Source: Cryptomeria japonica (lineage: Eukaryota; Streptophyta; Pinopsida; Cupressales; Cupressaceae). Taken from it: a stretch of 64,000 nt of DNA. Both the position numbers and the translations under genes were made by a program. Shown here one piece after another: positions 36,493 to 48,874 of this stretch; the first letter of the stretch is position 1, and each line of letters opens with the position of its first letter. The notes under the pieces are model-generated. The model ran no database searches, was not told where the DNA came from, and saw nothing but the letters and a program-made list of their open reading frames with translations. The DNA lies in contig NC_081408.1 in NCBI RefSeq assembly GCF_030272615.1, positions 202,206,341 to 202,270,340 on the forward strand. The letters are read 5' to 3'.

Positions 36493-38794
36493 GGATTCCA
36501 AAATCACCTTGCAAAAAGGCAAACCCTTTGAGAGTAAAACTTTGGGGTACTAGGAAATCTTATGCTAAATTATACCTTGTACATCCAGTACCTCGAACCT
36601 TGAATTGCAAACTAAGCATTTAAATTTGATGTCTCTCGAGATTTTAGACTTCATAGAACTAGCAAGAATGTAACCTTCTAAACATTATGTTTACCAAAAC
36701 CCTAAACCCCAAATTCTAAAGTAACTCCACAAAAGGATATTTACTTCGTGGTCTTAGATTATGAAGGCACTTGAGAAATTTACACTTAACTAACCTAGAA
36801 TGTCCAAACCCCACATTTTGCACTTTCACATTGAAGAGGAATCTACTAGGGATCCTGAAATCTTCGATACCAAGTAGACTTGTAAACTTCTAACACTTAT
36901 ATCTTCTGCATACTTGATTGTTAGACCGCAAAGCTTGATCAATAGACTTATCAATCCAAGATCTTGGACTTTGGGGTATCTTAAGAACTAGATCCTACAG
37001 ACATAAGGTTTTCTAAAACCTCAAACCCTAGATTCTAAAATTACCAAGATTCTGAATTAATAAATTAGGCATATTTACTAAAATGGTAAACTATAAGTTG
37101 GATAAAGTGATTTTTCTAGGGATTCTAGGGGATTGTAATTATTTTTTTCACTCTTGAAGGTATGATTGAGCTTCTATGGAAGATGTAGAGGCAAAAGTGG
37201 AAATCCGAGAAGTTAGCAAAAAGAAGACTAACGCTAAGTATTATCTTGAGAAAGCACCCATCACCATGAAATATTTGTACCAAGGGCAAGTAACTTTATG
37301 TAAATTTGAGAGTGAAGTAAAATGTGTGATAGATACTTTAGCATCCTAAAATTGCACCCTTTGTAATTTTGATCGCATTCGGGGTGCTCACCTTGGTGTT
37401 CTCATCCTCATGCTTGATTTGGACTCATTTATGTTTGTATCATACATTAATGAATGTCATACTATCACATTATACCTCACATTGCACATTAACACTGGCC
37501 CAAATATGGGGTAGGACCAGGGCATGTCACCTTGTTCCTCATTGGAACCATGATGCCATTCCAATGTCCTCCCTATTTGGGGCCCAATTCAAAGACTTTT
37601 CCCTATCCAAAATTTGACTGGGAAATCTTTCTTCATTTTGATCTAGTTAGAAAATTAATATGCTTCATGACAGGCAAGTATATAAGGAGCTCTTCTCCTC
37701 TCATTTTTGATATATGTCAAAATTGGGAACACTACATTCAACCAATCAGGCATTCAAGAATTGAAGTATTCATCATCAAGCATTTCTAGAGGACTTAAAG
37801 GCTGCATATTCTTTATCTATCCATTGTGGAGCAATGTTACATCCGTCATTTGCAAGAATGTGTGTATCTTAGGGTTCTGTCATGTTCATGACATTTCATA
37901 CAACATATGTGATTAGAATAAAGAAGCAAAGCATCATTATCAGTCATTCCAAATCTGAGGCATACCTCTCCATCATTTATTTCAAGTATTTGTATAATAT
38001 TTCATTCAAGGTTGATTCCAAACTGGGATTTGACTTAGGAAAAGCCCTATTCCCATCTCTATGTGTGCAGGGAATAGGTATGGAATTGTAATCTTTAGAA
38101 TAAGCTTCATTCACTGTGACAAGTCAACCCTTTTCGATGCACAAAATTTTCAGAGGACCATAGTGTTGCATCATGGTTCCATATTTTTAGGAATTTTTTC
38201 AAGTGTCAAATCCGATTTGGCTTATTCTGCTCAATTCCAGGTGCCTAGCTCAATCCTACATCTTTAGATCACTTTTTTCACACATTTTCCTTCATTTTTC
38301 AGCACTTTACCTATTTCAACATTTCAACTGACAAAAGAGGAAACCCAAATCAATCTAGTCCATTTAGTATTTAGCCCATATCTGACTTGTGACTGAATCT
38401 AGTGGATTCTATCCCTCTTTTGAATGCAAAGGTGCTAAAGTGAAAATTGATTTGGGGATTTCTCCCATCTATGTTGCAAATTGCCAAATCAATTTTTTCC
38501 CGCTTTATATTTTTGTGAACACAATGTCTTACACCTTTAATTCTAAATTTTTTTTTCAAATCTGAGTTTATGCAATTTTAAATTCAAATTTTCATATACA
38601 AGTTTGATTTCCTAGCAAATTTTAAAAATTTTGAGGTTAATCTCACTAAAACCCTAATTTTTAATTTCAAAATTCAACTTGTGAATTGTATAATTTGGAT
38701 TAATTATTTTAGATCTGAGTACTTTTTCAATTCCAAAATTCAAATTTTCACTTGCAAGTAAAATTTCAAATTCAAGTGTTAAAATTAAGCGGTT
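36493..38794. other. Non-coding, probably LTR-retrotransposon debris
   Basis: No gene is seen. The early part repeats phrases such as CCAAAACCCTAAACCCC without an open frame. The stretch 37,900-38,060 shares an ordered phrase set with 6,540-6,900 (GATTCCAAACTGGGATTTGAC, TAGGAAAAGCCC). Overlapping plus-strand frames between 37,369 and 38,267 show no conserved domain. Confidence 0.35.
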
Positions 38795-39244
38795 TGTGAG
38801 ATTTTGCCAAGATCAAGGGCACAATGAAAAGCACAAAAGAGAGACAAAAGTATGACAAGAACAAACTATATTCTCATCAATATACAAATGATCAACTAGA
38901 TTAACCAATACAATGAATATGGGCCTACATATATATGCAAGGCCATATGGATATGTGAGCACACAATCATGACATGTGGCTCAATGAGAAACAAGGGTTG
39001 GTAAGAAAAAGTAAGGGTAGGTACGAGAAATAATATAATATTCTACAAGAGGTGGATGACCCACTGAATGTGGATTGTAACAACAAGATAAGACCACAAA
39101 AGGTGGAATTTCTCCTACAAACTACATCCCTATGTGCACACTTCCCTAAGTGTCTCATATCCAAACTATGATGAGATGCATTATCGTAAGTTAACTTAAG
39201 TAAAGTGTAATAATATCCATGATGAATAATTATTTACACCAACA
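38795..39244 (-). repeat. 3' LTR of a minus-strand copia, same family as 49,008
   Basis: On the minus strand it starts TGTTGGTGTAAATAATTATT and ends ..TTGGCAAAATCTCACA. It matches the 49,008 and 53,571 LTRs along its length, but with many substitutions and small indels, so it is older. A C7 run directly to the right is the complement of the same polypurine tract, TTAAGGGGGGG. Confidence 0.85.
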
Positions 39245-40002
39245 CCCCCCCTTAAGTGCAACTTAGGGGAATTAAGGCTCAAGTCAACAATGCAAGATGG
39301 GTCTCGACTACTAGGCCATGATAGGTACCCATGTACAATATGCAAATGCAAGCAAGCCTATGCAATTCAATCTCTCACAAATAGAGAAAGGGAGAAAACC
39401 CAATGGGAAAAAACTCCCCCCCAAAAGAAAGATGAATGTAATAAAGACTCTCAAAGAAGAAGGACAAAACCTCAAAGAGGAAAAAGTCCCCCCCATAAGA
39501 GAGGAAGGAGAAGTCAGTTGAGCCCCCCTAATGAGATATCCCGCACCCCAAAGAGAGCTCACAACTACTGGAGCTTACTCTCAGTGAAAGGTTTGGTGAA
39601 TATGTCTACAACTTTCTCTGTTGTAGGACAATACTACAAATCAATGACCTGCTCTTAAATCAACTGTCAGATGTAGTGCATATGAATCTCGATGTGTTTG
39701 GTCTGCTGATGCAGGACTGGGTTCTTCAAGATCGCAATAGCACTCTAATTGTCACACTGTAGGATTGTTGATCATGGAGTGGTGAACCCAAACTCTATGA
39801 GAATTTGCTAAAGCCAAATGGTCTCAGTCGCTACGTTAATAGTCCCTCGATACTCAGCCTCAGTCGAAGAGAGAGAAATAGCATGCCTCTTCTTGCTCTG
39901 CCAACAAATGGGGCCCAAACCAAGGTGAAAGTTGTAACCTGAAGTAGACTTATGATCATCAAGATTGTCAGCCCAATTGGATCGATAACATAAGGTGTCC
40001 AT
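39245..40002 (-). pseudogene. Copia 3' untranslated region and RNase H end
   Basis: From right to left on the minus strand, RNase H (WADNLDDHKSTSGYNFHLG; CWQSKKRHAISLSSTEAEYRG) occupies about 39,808-40,000. Beyond it is a long 3' region. The part 39,260-39,560 matches the reverse complement of 53,270-53,570 in the younger element, including GGGTACC, TTTGCATTTG and AAGTTGCACTTAAG. This relative therefore once carried RNase H, hence a full pol, while sharing the LTR and 3' region of the pol-less element. Upstream it is replaced at about 40,003 by a plant mobile domain. Confidence 0.8.
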
Positions 40003-40770
40003 TCAATCAGGTATCGTGTCACAAATACATACGACATCTCCACTGCATCCTTAGGCTAGATCTCACAATCTTTGTATGGTCTCCATATCACAGGATCTAG
40101 ATCATCCAGTGTCTGTTGCCAATACTCCAATTTGGCTAGCTTTCGCTGGACAATGATGTCTAGATATCCACCATCATAAGGTCTACCTATAGGTCTATCT
40201 TTGTTAGCCAATGGTCATGTGATAGGAAGGTGGTCCTAGGCCCATATATGGAGAACGGTCACCCCTGCTGATAACGCAGTCATTCTTTGGTACACAACTC
40301 GATGCAGGTCATGATACAAGTGCGCTAGCATGCATGATCCCCATGCAAATCAGGTCCCCTATTTCACCATTTTCTCAAGGAGACGATCCCATCCAATAGA
40401 ATAATCCCTTTGACCTGTGATCAGGACAAAGGAAACCTCCAAAGAATCCAATAAGCACAGTGGGTAATGTGGCATAACCTAGCTCTAGCATCTCCTACCA
40501 CACAATGTCATATTCACCTATCTCATCATCCTCGAACACTCAGCAAAGTGCATCCATCCCACCCTGCTTGCTGATATCATAATACACTAGCTCTCCCATC
40601 ACAGGGATGTCTAGTATCTGGTATACATCCTCGGGTGTCACCATCATCTCCTCCGTGGGTAAGTGAAAAGTGTTGTTCTCTATGCTAATGCTCTGCTAAG
40701 GCTGTCAATAATCCTCAGTTAATAAAGGGTCGGGGCATGTCAAGAAGGGAAGATAAACCACACCCGTCAA
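40003..40770 (-). pseudogene. Plant mobile domain (PMD) gene fragment
   Basis: The minus-strand reading, with several stops, shows the hallmark NNTFHLPTEEM..TPEDVYQIL followed by PVMGELVYYD near 40,590-40,670. Next are SAGVTVLHIWA (about 40,245), IVQRKLAKLEYWQQTLDDLD (about 40,110) and WRPYKDCEI..MSYVFVTRYLIEWTP (about 40,010-40,080). PMD proteins occur in plant transposable elements and in a few host silencing-related proteins. The order and conserved HTFHLP-type motif fit the family. The frame runs straight into copia sequence near 40,003, so the two were joined by insertion or deletion. Stops at several Trp and Gln positions show it is dead. Confidence 0.65.
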
Positions 40771-42044
40771 TGTGGTCTCGCTCCTCCTGGCTAAGGCAGG
40801 GTATCAACATCCATGTCTTCAGGAATCACTTTTGAGACTGGAGGACACTAAAGTACTCCTACAATCAAATCATCTCATCATATCCGTGGGTCAGTGCAAG
40901 AAGCTGAGTCAACTTTTTGGCCAAAAAGTGGAAGTGTTTTCCCTAATTTTTCAGATTTTGTCTCATTTGAGCTTAAATTTTGAAACACTTAGAGATTGAA
41001 TCTTGGAAAAAGTCATTGATATAAAAGATATCCCTTCGAGTGCACTTTCCAAATATGTAATTTATTTCAATACCCACATAATAAAAAATAACTTTTTGAA
41101 TGGAGTTCTAAATACTATGTTTTAAAAATGTTGTTTTAGGACCATACCATGCATGTGTATGACCCACACTTTTTGACACAATTAAAATTATTTTCTCAAA
41201 CCGTTTTGGGAAATGGTTTGTGTCACACTGAAGATTGATGAGCATATTTTTTTGTATTTTTTTTTCTAATATTTTTTTTTAAATTAATTTTTTAATGATC
41301 GTAATTATCTTTATAAAAATCTGATGTGTATGACCCATATAATTTGACGCAAACTTAATTTTTTTTTTTCAAAATAGAAATTATTTTTTTGTAGATTGAT
41401 GACATTATTTATTTTTCAAAATTCATTAAAATAAAAAAGTTATTAAATTAACAAAATAAGTTAATATTTCAAGTTTCTGGACCTGATTTAGTATAAATTA
41501 AATGAAAAATAGTTAAAATAATCAATATTTAAATAAATTTACATTTTTAGAATCTAGACAGTATAATATGAAATGAGTTTTAATTTCATATAAAAATTCT
41601 CTAATTAGAGGCACATAAACTATTTCAGAAGTTCATATTTGTTCTTTCATTCAAGGAGATTTGAATTTGCATATCCATGTCTTAGGTGTGGCCATCCCAG
41701 GCGTATCCTGGGCCTAATCCTGAGCCAAGTGGCAAGTTGTGGAATCAGCTTCCACATAATGGGGCCCTATTTTAAAAATGGTGGCCCATTTATATAACGA
41801 GGGCCTGTTCCATTTTTTGACAGTTGGATTTACTAACGGGCCCCCATTTTAGAAATGGGGGCCCGTTCCTAAATAACTGTTACTATAAAAAAAGACATAT
41901 TGCATCAACTTACCATACTATCATTGAAATCCATACTGACAAAGATTTTTTACATAATTTGACAGTACTTTTTAATATTTTTTACACAAATGTTTTGAAG
42001 AACTCGGTAAAAAGATATTTATTTTTGAAGAGGAGTTTGTAAAG
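40771..42044. repeat. AT-rich stretch with GGGCCCCCAT motif cluster
   Basis: No gene is seen. Bases 41,761-41,868 hold several GGGCCC-containing motifs beside TTTTAAAAATGG. They end in a perfect inverted repeat, AACGGGCCCCCAT (41,835-41,847) and ATGGGGGCCCGTT (41,855-41,867), separated by seven bases. The transposase remnant starts about 180 bases further on, so these may be subterminal repeats. Confidence 0.5.
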
Positions 42045-45008
42045 ATGGTTTCTAAGCAACGTCAAAAGAAACAAATAAAGACAATGACAAGAGACAAAAT
42101 TCAAGTACAAAGAGAGGAGGCAAAACACCAAAGAGATTGAAGATCACAACAATGACAATTGAATAACACTTCTGAAGCATCTAGTTCAGTGCCTGTTGTA
42201 GATGAGACCATTGAAGAGATCATGATGGATGCAAGAAATGTAGAACCAAACATGGGTATGACTATTGATGCAAATGTTCATGTGGATGTGAATCCTGGTA
42301 TGTTTTTAAATCTACAAGACTATGATGCCAATCAAATTGCTAATTTAAATGAAGCTGGATATAAATTTCATACACCAATATGAAAAGAAATAAAAATTGA
42401 AAATATTACACCACCCTCTCTAAAAGAAAATGAATGTAATTTATTTACTATTGATAGAAATGTGCTAGATAATCTTAATGGGTTAGTTTCTTGGAGACAA
42501 ATCAGAACACATGCGACCGGATTATATAAACAATTTTTCTATAATAAAAAGTTACGATTCCAATGTCAATTAATGCTACAATTAATAAAAATGTTAAAAA
42601 TGCGTAAAGTCATGAAAAAATAGGTATTTATGCAAAACCAAAAAGAAAAAATGAATCATATAAGAAAGTTGTATCTACCTTTGCCAGTCCCATCGATTCT
42701 ATCAGAAAAACAAGTCGATCTAAAGATAAGAATGCAACACGTAGAGTTATAACAACTCCTATAGTTGACAAAATAATTGTTAGTAAAAGAATGTTAAGTG
42801 ATATAAGTGGCTATTTGAACTTACATCATAGAACCTTGTCAAGAGCGGCCAAAAGAAGAGACACAATTGAAATTGATCCACTAAACCATTGTTGGAGTTT
42901 TAGTGGTAGACTGCAAAGGTTGGACATGAAATTAAATGATGAAACTAAACAATTAATTACAAAATTTTGGCATGATAACACTAGAGTTTCATCAAATGCT
43001 AGAGATGTTTTAAAGTTAAGGGTTGGATCAAAAATTCATGATTCTCATCCAAAACATCTTCTTGACATGACTCAAACTGAATTCTTTAAAAAATTTAGTG
43101 ATGAATCTGTGTTAATGAATTTACAAATTAGTCAAAGATCATTTGAAAAATGCAAACCCTAGTATGTTAAAATCAATAAAAGAAGAATATCTTGTTGTTG
43201 TAAAACTCATGTTCAGTTTCGTTACTATTATGATGTTTTTCGATATATATGTTGTATCTTGCATGGTAATGATCTTGTGCAGGATTGTGGTGTTTATGTT
43301 ATGGACCTGAAACTATAAAAGATTTTATTGGAAGCTTATTTTGTAAAGCACCTAATGAACAATTATTTCTTTCCATTTCATGCATTTATTGCCTTTGCAA
43401 TTTATGTGGGAGCTATTCTTTGATAGGTGAATGTTTGCATGAACATGTTTCATCTAAGTTTGGACAAAAAATGGTTGATGGTAGGAGATTTAAAACCCTC
43501 TAAAGGATGAAAAGATGGGGAAACGTTTAGAATTGATTACAAAACAGAATAGTGTGAATGCATTTATCAGTGAGTTTAAAAGTCATATTGTTCCAAAATA
43601 TGTGAAACATTCCCAACATCCCTGATGGCTTGATGGACAATTTCACATATGCAAGAACACATTTCCAGTTGGAACAATAGTATCAGTTTTGGATTTTGCA
43701 GAAAATTATACTCTAAAACCACAAGAGGAAACTCAACCACAATACTACAACTCAGTGCAAGTGGCCATATTTGTGCACATTATATATAAACATGACCATG
43801 ACAGTACAAAAGATAACAGAGATTTTTGGAAGGAGTATCATTTCTATGTTAGTGATAATCGATTACACTCGTAAGAGTTTGTTCAGCATTGCTTCGAGGT
43901 ATTTCATGATAATCCTAAGGAAAGAGAAATTGACATGAAACAACATATGATATGGTCAAATAACTGCACTGGACAATTAAAAAATGCAAGTGTTTTATTG
44001 GCTATGCAAAGTTCACAAGATAACCAATGTCCAACATTTATGGAGTTTTTTTGAAGCGGGACATGGTAAGGGGGAACACGATGGAGCTGGTGCCTATGTA
44101 AAATGAACTTTTGCTAGAGAACAATTAAAATTCAAGGATGCAGTGAAATTCAGAGATGCTCGTGCAGTTGTAGATTGGTGTAATTCAAAGTTGTCAAAAG
44201 GATCAACTAAGAACTCTGCAATTCGATGTTTCTTGTGGTTGGTAGAGGAATATAGTATTCCTATTCGGCATGATTGTAATACCATCATTGGATCAGCTAA
44301 ATGGCATTTGTTTAAGAGTTCTAATTCAAACACATGGACTATATTCACAAGGCAGCTTGCTTGCTTTTGTCAGTTTTGTGTTTCCAGAGATTGGGAATTT
44401 TGTGAGAGTAAAGAATGGGTTTAAGAATGGCAACAAAGATCATTGACACCCATATATGCAAATGATCCACATGAAATAACTGATGAAGATATGGATCAGA
44501 TGTTTGCATCAAATGACTATGATCATGTTTCAGATCTTATACAACAAGGTAAAATGGTTTTTGAAATTTGTTTTGATTTATTAAATAGTACATATATATA
44601 AATCTTATAGTGTATATTTTGTTTTTATTTCTCATTAAATATTAAAATAAAATTGTTTTGTGCATAGGACATGTCTATGCTATTGTTGCACCAAAGGATA
44701 ATGAATAGGGGACAAAGTATTGGTTGGCTCGATGTGTAGAGCCAAAATATAAGCTAACCACTCCTCGAGTAGGTGATGATGGTTATGACTATCCAATAGG
44801 ATCTGTGGTTGTTGTTGGCACTTGGCTACGCAAATATCTAACAAGAAAGAATGGATTGCCCACATTTCAAGATTATGAATTAGAGAAGAAGATTATACAT
44901 TACTTGTATTTGCTAGTGGCAACTAATATAAGATTGGATAGATATCGTGGAAGGCCTACTAATAAACAATATGGACTCTCTCTATGGAAGCGCACGAGAC
45001 AATTATAG
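42045..45008 (+). pseudogene. DDE-type transposase of a DNA transposon, degenerate
   Basis: From the ATG at 42,045 (MVSKQRQKKQIK) the coding sequence is broken by many stops and shifts but stays collinear. The middle part has RTLSRAAKRRDTIEIDPLN, FWHDNTRVSSNARDVLKLR and HPKHLLDMTQTEFFKKF (42,830-43,090), then a Cys-rich RISCCCKTHVQF. The probable catalytic core has MDFAENYTL (43,689), IWSNNCTGQLKNAS (about 43,950; usual D now N) and AGHGKGEHDGAGA (about 44,060). A clean GT..AG intron spans 44,549-44,667. The C-terminal part (ARCVEPKYKL..DYPIGSVVVVGTWL) ends at 45,008. The D..D..E spacing and HGKGxxDG motif recall a widespread plant and animal cut-and-paste family that I cannot name with confidence. 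Confidence 0.7.
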
Positions 45009-46139
45009 ATGCTTTGCAAAAGTGAGAGGATGCAGATGGTGTAACAGAATGAATATCAAGTAAGTTATAATTTGAACCCTTAATCCACCTCCCTTTTAAA
45101 AGTCATGATGCATATTTTATATTGCATTTTAAATCATGCATCATAATTATAAAATCTAATCTAGTAATTTTGTTTCAGGTCTACCAGAAGTAGAAGGCAT
45201 CATTGAAAACCAAATTATTTGTGCATACTTTATGTTTCATTTTGAATAATTACAAGTAGGTTAAAGTTTTGTACCCTTAAGGCAAATCCCTTTGAAGAGT
45301 CGTGATGTATGATTTATGTTGTATCTTAAATTCAATGCATCCTCATTATAAAAACTAATCATATATATATATTTTTTCTAGCTCTCTCATAGTAGACTTG
45401 GCCTCAATGACCACTAGTGTTTGTGCATACTTTATGTTGTATTTTGAGAGATATAAATCCTTATTATTATAATTTAAATAGATTGTTTAATTTATTTTAG
45501 ATAGGTCTTCTTGATTACACTTTGTGTAATATACATAAATGAGAGACTATTGGTCAAATTTATGAATGAGATAATTATGTTTTAATCAAGTTCTATTCAA
45601 CATATTTGTTTTGATACTTTTCTCTTATCATCATTATTATTATAATGGTAATTATATATTTGATTATATATTTTTCTTATCTATGACAATTAATACTTTA
45701 TAATTTAGAATATGTTATAATTATAAGAAATGTTTTGGTACTTTGGTCTTATCATCATTGTTAGTTCATGATGTACACCTTTAGTTTATCTAATCAAAAG
45801 TTATTTAAATAAAATTTCAATTCCACATAATCCATATAAAGTTATTTAAGAACAACTTCCATAAATAAAATTTCAAGTCCACATAATCCAAATAATATCT
45901 TGATGGTAACATGATGAACTCCACATAATATCTAATGTGCAAAAAATATATAAAGTATGCACAAAATATATATGATCTAATCCTATTATGCAAATATCCA
46001 TATATATAAAGTATGTGCATGTCCAAGACATATATACAATGTTAAAAAATAATTACACGTGTAAAGAAATTTCTAAAGTTCATAAATAAGTACATATCAT
46101 ATAAAAAAGTACATGTACATCATATCAGAGCCAAATAAA
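45009..46139. other. AT-rich stretch with diverged tandem duplications
   Basis: It holds the 3' flank of the transposase. About 45,065-45,235 and 45,255-45,445 are diverged copies sharing ACCCTTAA, AGTC(A/G)TGATG and TTGTGCATACTTTATGTT. A second pair near 45,805 and 45,862 shares TAAAATTTCAA(T/G)TCCACATA. No gene is seen. Confidence 0.4.
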
Positions 46140-47778
46140 TAGTAAAATCTAAGTGCTATCATCAATAACATCTCATGGTCTCTTCTCCTCGGGATTTGGA
46201 CCAGATCCACCCGTCTCATGTTGTACAAGGAAAAAATAATATTAAAATAATTGAAATTAACTATTAAAAGAATCATTTATCAAATATAGTTGGAATTCAT
46301 AAATTAAGTTACAAACTTACCATATGTGTGTGCACATCAACTCCAGTAACTTGTTCTACATCCACTGCACAAGATAAGAAACATGATATAACGAACATGA
46401 GCAGATACACATGTTTAATTTTTTATTAAATAAAAATGAACATTTATAATTACATTTTAAAATTATCATATAGTAAAATATCATACATAAGGTTGCTCAC
46501 CAAATCCTCCAGCAGTATCTTGTGTAGTATCAACACCAAATTTAGTCCTCTAGCATTATCTTGTGCAGTATCAACACCAAATTTAGTGCTAGCTAACTCC
46601 TGTACAAGGTCAAATTCAAAGTGTCCAATTAAATCTTAAATTAACAGTCAAAATAAGATCAAATTAAGTATTACATATTAAGACCTCAAAGGATGTCGAT
46701 GTGTGTTCAAATTGGCTCTGATAAAAATTACAAGGATAACCTATCCTAATAGTAGTGTCCACTTGCAAACATGCATTTAATGAAATCATATTTAGCGAAC
46801 ATATATATGTGTATTAAATAATTTCAAGTTAAGTTACAATGTTGTAAGAGTTCATATTTAATTTATGAATTCTAGGATACATACCATAGATGGTGTCACA
46901 GTAGTCACATCCTGTTCTCGATGTGATGTAGAGGGTCCCTCATGACCTAAATCTTGTAGAAAGAAGCATTCAATGTATCAACATGAAAATTTATATAGTA
47001 TACGATGATAACATATCAACTTAAAAAGCTAGTACAATGTCTAGATAGAAATTGATACTATACCCCATAAGGTGTGCCGAGTTGTGTTCCAGTAGATGCA
47101 ATATTGACTCTAATATTAGGTGTAGTCATTATCTACATAAACCAAATTTATTTAATGAAGTATTAGATTGTATAAAAAAAAAGACATGCACTTAATTTAT
47201 ACCTATATTTAATGAAATTTAAAGATTGACATGTACATGTATATATCTATACCTAGTCAAGATGATCATCAGAGCAAAGAAAATCCATATATGATGTCAT
47301 CATACTATCATCTACTACATCATGCTCAGCTAGAACTGAAGCAGATCCTAGATCAGTAGTAGGACCTACACACATCTCATGACAACTCAAACACATATGT
47401 GGCATCCATTGATGAGCGGATGCCATGTAAGTAGCTTTCTCACTCAGGTTACCTGTGAGGGAAGTCAAAGCATCTAATGTCAAAATGAATGATGTATTTT
47501 GCACATCTGCAGGAATCGATGGAGCAACAAGTGGAACTATGGGTGGATCTAGTAGGGGATTATTACTCCATGCCCCTAATCTATGATGTGGCATTCCATG
47601 AACAACAGCCTGGAATGACTTAATATCAAAATAATTTGGTTTTTGGTGCATTACAAACTCACAGTATAATTTCTTCAAAAAATAAAAAGGGACCTCATAA
47701 TTACGATGTGGTGGATAATCAAAAACCATCCACCATCTATCCCAAAAGTGTCTAGCCATTTCTGGATGCACACACCAC
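46140..47778 (-). pseudogene. Multi-exon minus-strand gene, unknown
   Basis: The main block (47,778-47,253) follows a TTTTAATTAG acceptor and reads WCVHPEMARHFWDRWWMVFD, YEVPFYFLKKLYCEFVM and SFQAVVHGMPHHRLGAWSN. Downstream come short exon-like blocks with good splice edges: about 47,137-47,069 (ASTGTQLGTPYG), 46,950-46,885 (GHEGPSTSHREQDVTTV), one near 46,605-46,495, 46,365-46,321 (VEQVTGVDVHTHM, flanked by TTGTGCAG and GTAAGT), and a last one ending EEKRP-stop near 46,150. A 41-bp duplication in the fourth block would shift its frame. It converges on the transposase and may be the second gene of the same DNA transposon. No family recognised. Confidence 0.4.
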
Positions 47779-48373
47779 CTAATTAAAATTCTTTTTCTGG
47801 TTAGGTTGTGTAGAAACTTAAAAATAATTATTTTTATTATTTTTAATTCCTCGCATAGTTAATTAATTAATTATGTTAATTCAAATTCATCTCAATATTA
47901 ATTCCTCCAATGCATCTTGTGGAGTGTGGAGATATGAAATGCCTTTAAGGCATATTTCTTGGTCTCCACACCCTCTCTTGGACCTTGTGTGAGCTCACAA
48001 GTAAATCTTAGCCCTTCATCTCAAATTCATCCTAGCCATTCATTTTCCTCTCCTCTTCCTATAAAATAAGGCTCCATCCCTTCATTCAAAACATCTTGAA
48101 ATCTAGTAAGTTTATCCTGCCCTTTTGAGCCCAAAAAATCATCTTGGCAACTTGATCATCTCATCCTTATCATTTTTCAAATCCATTCCATTTGTGCACA
48201 ACATTGGAGAGCCATCCACATCCAGTAATCAAAAGGAGCACATCAAATGGAGCATTATCAAGGGGTGCCTTCACTTCATCAAGCTCAATCCAAAGGAGAA
48301 GGTAAAATAGCAAGGTGAAATGGTCTTTTAATGATATTTTAGCATTTTGCATGTTTATTTCATTATGTTTTGA
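47779..48373 (+). repeat. LTR-like insertion, gypsy type
   Basis: AT-rich start with TTAATTAATTAATTA, a CCTATAAAATAAGGC promoter-like box near 48,059, and a tail similar in layout to the gypsy LTR at 59,338. It separates the polyproline frame from the minus-strand exons. It could instead be a large intron containing such a relic. Confidence 0.35.
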
Positions 48374-48874
48374 TCATTTGACCTTCAAATCTGTTTTTCC
48401 CTCTTCAGGTTGCATTGGTTCTCTTGTTTTTGGGTTAGTAAAATATGGACATAACTGAGCTTTGGTTATTTTGAGATCAGTGATTTGCCTATAAGTTAAA
48501 CCATCAGTATAAAAATCACACAACTCTTTTCGTCGTCTATGAAATTGATCTAATTGAGAATCAACAGATCTAACTGACTTGACAACAGTTTGCATTGATT
48601 TTGCAAACTCTAGAAGATGGGGTGGTGTGATTGGCTCATTTTGGATAGCAGTAATATTTTGTTCAATCACTTGTAGGTTTTCATTAATTTGTTCTCTTAA
48701 ATGAATTTCATCCAATCTAGGGGGTGGAGGTGGAGGTGGAGGAGGTGGTGGTGGTGGTGGTGGTGGTGGTGGAGGTGGAGGTGGAGAAGGAGGAGGAGGG
48801 GGTTGCAGTGGGGGATTTTCACCTAATAGTTCACCTATGTCAAAGACATCCATGATAACAAAGAAGTTCTGCAT
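48374..48874 (-). CDS. Polyproline, coiled-coil protein, unknown
   Basis: Open frame of 166 codons. The eighth residue (MDVFDIGELLGEN) is a likely start. An acidic N-terminus leads into two proline runs, the longer with about 22 residues, encoded by a GGT/GGA repeat at 48,721-48,800 that will vary in length. A charged helical segment (LREQINENLQVIEQNITAI) and a C-terminal segment (FHRRRKELCDFYTDGLTY) follow. The end at 48,374 lies beside a possible donor (TTGAAG then GTCAAATG), so the frame may be the first exon of the gene continuing at 47,778. It lies about 130 bases from the young copia insertion. No family recognised. Confidence 0.4.
   Translation of the reverse strand: MQNFFVIMDVFDIGELLGENPPLQPPPPPSPPPPPPPPPPPPPPPPPPPPPPRLDEIHLREQINENLQVIEQNITAIQNEPITPPHLLEFAKSMQTVVKSVRSVDSQLDQFHRRRKELCDFYTDGLTYRQITDLKITKAQLCPYFTNPKTREPMQPEEGKTDLKVK

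Noticed and set aside
39290-39658. Plus-strand frame of 122 codons rich in Lys and Pro
   Set aside because: It lies antisense in the copia 3' untranslated region, where repeated AAACTCCCCCC words give the composition.
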